From Chromobacterium violaceum ATCC 12472 (GTDB lineage: Bacteria; Pseudomonadota; Gammaproteobacteria; Burkholderiales; Chromobacteriaceae), in the NCBI RefSeq assembly GCF_000007705.1, contig NC_005085.1:2241752-2305751 (forward strand): a stretch of 64,000 nucleotides of DNA. The letters run 5' to 3'. A program made the position numbers and the translations under genes. Positions 62,226 through 64,000 of this stretch are shown here, in pieces. The notes below the pieces were generated by a model. The model was not told where the DNA came from. It searched no databases and saw only the letters and a list, made by a program, of their open reading frames with translations. The first letter of the stretch is position 1. Each line of letters opens with the position of its first letter.

Positions 62226-63324
62226 GGCTCACCCCCTCTAGCGTCACGCTGACACCCGTGCAACGTGCCCAGCCATGCTCCGGTACCTGCTGCAAGCCAG
62301 GGCTGGCCACTGTTGCCTGGTACACGCCTGGCACCTGGACGGCTGCAATGATCTGGCTGGGGACAATATCGCGTCCCAGCGCGCCAGCGCGCTCTGCGGC
62401 ATACGCCTGCAGCCGCTCCTGGGCTTGCGTCTTCACTGCCTTGCCATCCACATCCGGGTATACCGTTAGGCGGACATCGATGGCGTAGTCGATAGCCGTT
62501 GGCGCCAGTGCCTCCACATAATCAGTCAGCGGCCGTACTCGCTCGGCCGAGCAGGTGGCTTGCACCAGAGCGAGCATGTTGGCGTCCGGCAAGCCGGTTT
62601 TCAGCAGCGGGTAGAGCTGGACCACGCCAGGCGTGGGCGACAGTACAGCCACGTCGACAATGCTCTGGTGCGCGCGCAGCGCGTGGAAACGGTAGGCTTG
62701 GCGGCTGCCGGCATTGGAGAATGACTCCGGCGCCAGCATGATGCGCTCGCGCAACCGTTCGTCGTCCTCTTCGTCCACGCCACCTGCCGTCACCGCGGTG
62801 TTGGTCACCACCACGTCCATGTCGCCCAGGTCGTCCATCAGGTTGACGATCTGGCCAGGCTGCCAGCCGTTGCCAGCGCTGCCGGCATCCTGGCAGGTGG
62901 CGGCGATCTCAAGCGATGTGCGGCCGGCAGGCAGCGTTGCCGCCTCGTCGGTGGCGAAGGCCACGACACCGTCGCCGCTTTCCACTCGGGTGCCGGCCGG
63001 GATTGGTAACGGACTGGCCAGCGGCGCATCCAAGGTAAAACGCAGCGTAGCTCGGGCGGGCTGGGCCGGTAGGCGGGTGACGCCCACCAGTTGGCCAAGG
63101 TAGTCCAGCATCGGCGCGCGGGCGTAGGCCACCAGGTTCTGCTTGGCCGCTTCCTGAATGCCTACACGGACCAGCGTTTCGCGGTAGGCCATCAGGTCGA
63201 TCAGCAGCCGCTCCACCTGGGCCGGGTACAGCGTCTTACCGCTCATCTGCTCGTACTGAGCGATGAGCTCGGCCGTGATGACTGCAGGGTCGCGCGCGAT
63301 GAAGTCGGGTTCGGGCAGTGTCAC
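62218..63324 (-). CDS. Phage baseplate assembly protein J
   Basis: A 368-residue baseplate J-like protein. YPAQVERLLIDLMAYRETLVRVGIQEAAKQNLV and PALPAQPARATLRFTL are typical, with GGVDEEDDERLRERI near 185. The start is a GTG overlapping the gpW stop (GTGA) with GGAGG upstream; a longer ATG frame runs into gpW and is rejected. Confidence 0.92.
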   Translation of the reverse strand: MTLPEPDFIARDPAVITAELIAQYEQMSGKTLYPAQVERLLIDLMAYRETLVRVGIQEAAKQNLVAYARAPMLDYLGQLVGVTRLPAQPARATLRFTLDAPLASPLPIPAGTRVESGDGVVAFATDEAATLPAGRTSLEIAATCQDAGSAGNGWQPGQIVNLMDDLGDMDVVVTNTAVTAGGVDEEDDERLRERIMLAPESFSNAGSRQAYRFHALRAHQSIVDVAVLSPTPGVVQLYPLLKTGLPDANMLALVQATCSAERVRPLTDYVEALAPTAIDYAIDVRLTVYPDVDGKAVKTQAQERLQAYAAERAGALGRDIVPSQIIAAVQVPGVYQATVASPGLQQVPEHGWARCTGVSVTLEGVSHG

Positions 63325-63665
63325 AGCCGCACCTCCGTTTCCCGCACGCCTGCGGCTATGCGCCAGGTCACGCGGAGGATGATGCGGGCGCCGTCGATCA
63401 ACGGCGTCACCTTCACCAGCTGGCAGCGCGGCTCCCATTGCCGAATAGCCTCCACCGCCTCGCGCACCACATGCGGCACGGCTTGGCTGACCGGGTGGTC
63501 GATATACAGATGGATGTCGGAACCGAATTCCGGGCGATGCGGATCGCCGCCCTTGGGTGTGGTCAGGATGATGCGGATGCACTGGTTGATGTCCGCCTCG
63601 GCCTCGACCAGATAGGGGCGATTTAGCGCGGGTTGCCAGTGAAGGGAGTCAGATAGCCGGTTCAT
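63321..63665 (-). CDS. Phage baseplate protein W (gp25-like)
   Basis: A 114-residue member of the gp25/gpW baseplate family. DINQCIRIILTTPKGGDPHRPEFGSDI and AVEAIRQWEPRCQLVKV are diagnostic. Start ATG 63665 is chosen by length; no clear ribosome site is seen. It ends by overlapping gpJ. Confidence 0.9.
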   Translation of the reverse strand: MNRLSDSLHWQPALNRPYLVEAEADINQCIRIILTTPKGGDPHRPEFGSDIHLYIDHPVSQAVPHVVREAVEAIRQWEPRCQLVKVTPLIDGARIILRVTWRIAAGVRETEVRL

Positions 63666-63717
63666 GCGACTATGTTGCCGCACGAACCGGAAGGTGAACT
63701 TTAAAGGGGTTTAATGC

Positions 63718-63966
63718 TTACCCCAGGTCAGCTAGCCCTTGATCATGCCTGTCGAGGTGGCTATCTATTATGATTTTGGCACACGCGATGCTTACCCTTT
63801 CAGCGTCCGCCTCCAGATCGTAAAATTCCGGATAAGTAGCAGGGATTGGCGTCCGATCAGGAACGCCAACTTTCCGGATCAAGGCATAGGGGACGTATTT
63901 CCGAATATCGTCGCGGTATTGGTGGCCGGGTTCAATTTCGTACCCTCGGTAGTGAGCAACATTCAT
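63718..63966 (-). CDS. Small phage hypothetical protein
   Basis: An 82-residue protein preceded by AAAAGGAGTCAAAA. NVAHYRGYEIEPGHQYRDDIRKYVPYALI suggests a small single-domain protein. It lies between gpV (expected outside the window) and gpW. No known family is recognised. Confidence 0.6.
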   Translation of the reverse strand: MNVAHYRGYEIEPGHQYRDDIRKYVPYALIRKVGVPDRTPIPATYPEFYDLEADAERVSIACAKIIIDSHLDRHDQGLADLG

Positions 63967-64000
63967 TTTTGACTCCTTTTGAGTCGGGTTGGAAACCATC

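Larger units (their letters stand above)
58823..64000. mobile_element. End of a P2-like prophage (baseplate, tail fibre and methylase genes)
   Basis: Minus-strand genes run in P2 late order W, J, I, H-like fibre, then lysogeny-end cargo. The junction at about 58823 is inferred from loss of DUF2269 similarity; the remaining prophage lies beyond the window. The attachment site core was not identified. Confidence 0.8.

Noticed and set aside
1-64000. CRISPR arrays, tRNA or rRNA genes
   Set aside because: No regular repeat-spacer structure and no cloverleaf or rRNA-like sequence was noticed; a tRNAscan/CRISPR search would be decisive.

Overview
The window looks like chromosomal DNA of a betaproteobacterium of the order Neisseriales, most likely Chromobacterium or a close relative. 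I base this on the high G+C, the gene content and order (rpoE-rseAB-mucD, lepA-lepB-rnc-era-recO-pdxJ-acpS-nagZ) and a LiuR-controlled branched-chain catabolic locus. The genus is inferred by family resemblance; no search was run.

Layout. 1-4498 (minus): propionate / 2-methylcitrate genes prpB, prpC, a glycolipid-binding-fold gene and the start of acnD, which runs off the left edge. 4654-8699 (plus): envelope-stress locus rpoE-rseA-rseB, the periplasmic protease mucD and a glutaredoxin-like gene, with a recognisable sigma-E-type promoter before rpoE. 8857-18772 (plus): a long housekeeping run with many 1-4 base overlaps: lepA, lepB, DUF4845, rnc, era, a small monooxygenase-fold protein, recO, pdxJ, a YdjM-like membrane protein, acpS, nagZ, a DUF697-like protein and a molybdopterin-binding-domain protein. 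18938-24859: a GNAT acetyltransferase, a secreted Ntn-hydrolase, a lipoprotein, rsgA and an S9 peptidase.

24995-33334: valine/branched acyl-CoA catabolism. Six genes read leftward (hbd, mmsA, acyl-CoA dehydrogenase, enoyl-CoA hydratase, 3-hydroxyisobutyryl-CoA hydrolase, mmsB). They diverge from a LiuR-type MerR regulator and a thiolase, with a LiuR-like operator between them. 33503-48388: a Suv3-like helicase, a low-complexity protein, a TetR regulator, waaF, a zf-CHCC protein, ilvE, glnE, a giant YhdP/AsmA-like protein, a nitrilase-family amidase and tldD.

48431-58850 is more accessory: a histidyl-tRNA-synthetase-like pseudogene, a PraB-like secreted protein, an AraC/GlxA-type regulator divergent from an M20 amidohydrolase and a DUF1302 outer-membrane protein, then an APS kinase overlapping a sulfotransferase. 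A GbsR-type regulator follows, with a small operon (membrane protein, NAD-binding epimerase, DoxX-like, DUF2269) whose last gene is cut short. From about 58823 to the right edge is the end of a P2-like prophage (minus strand): gpW, gpJ, gpI, two tail-fibre genes, a small protein and a D12-class adenine methylase.

Points of most interest: two diverged copies of one roughly 110 bp dispersed palindromic element (27872-27986 and 35577-35684); the APS kinase-sulfotransferase pair beside an amidohydrolase/outer-membrane pair; twin identical-spacing operators before the GbsR-type gene and its neighbour operon; and prophage interruption of a DUF2269 gene. No tRNA, rRNA or CRISPR array was seen.
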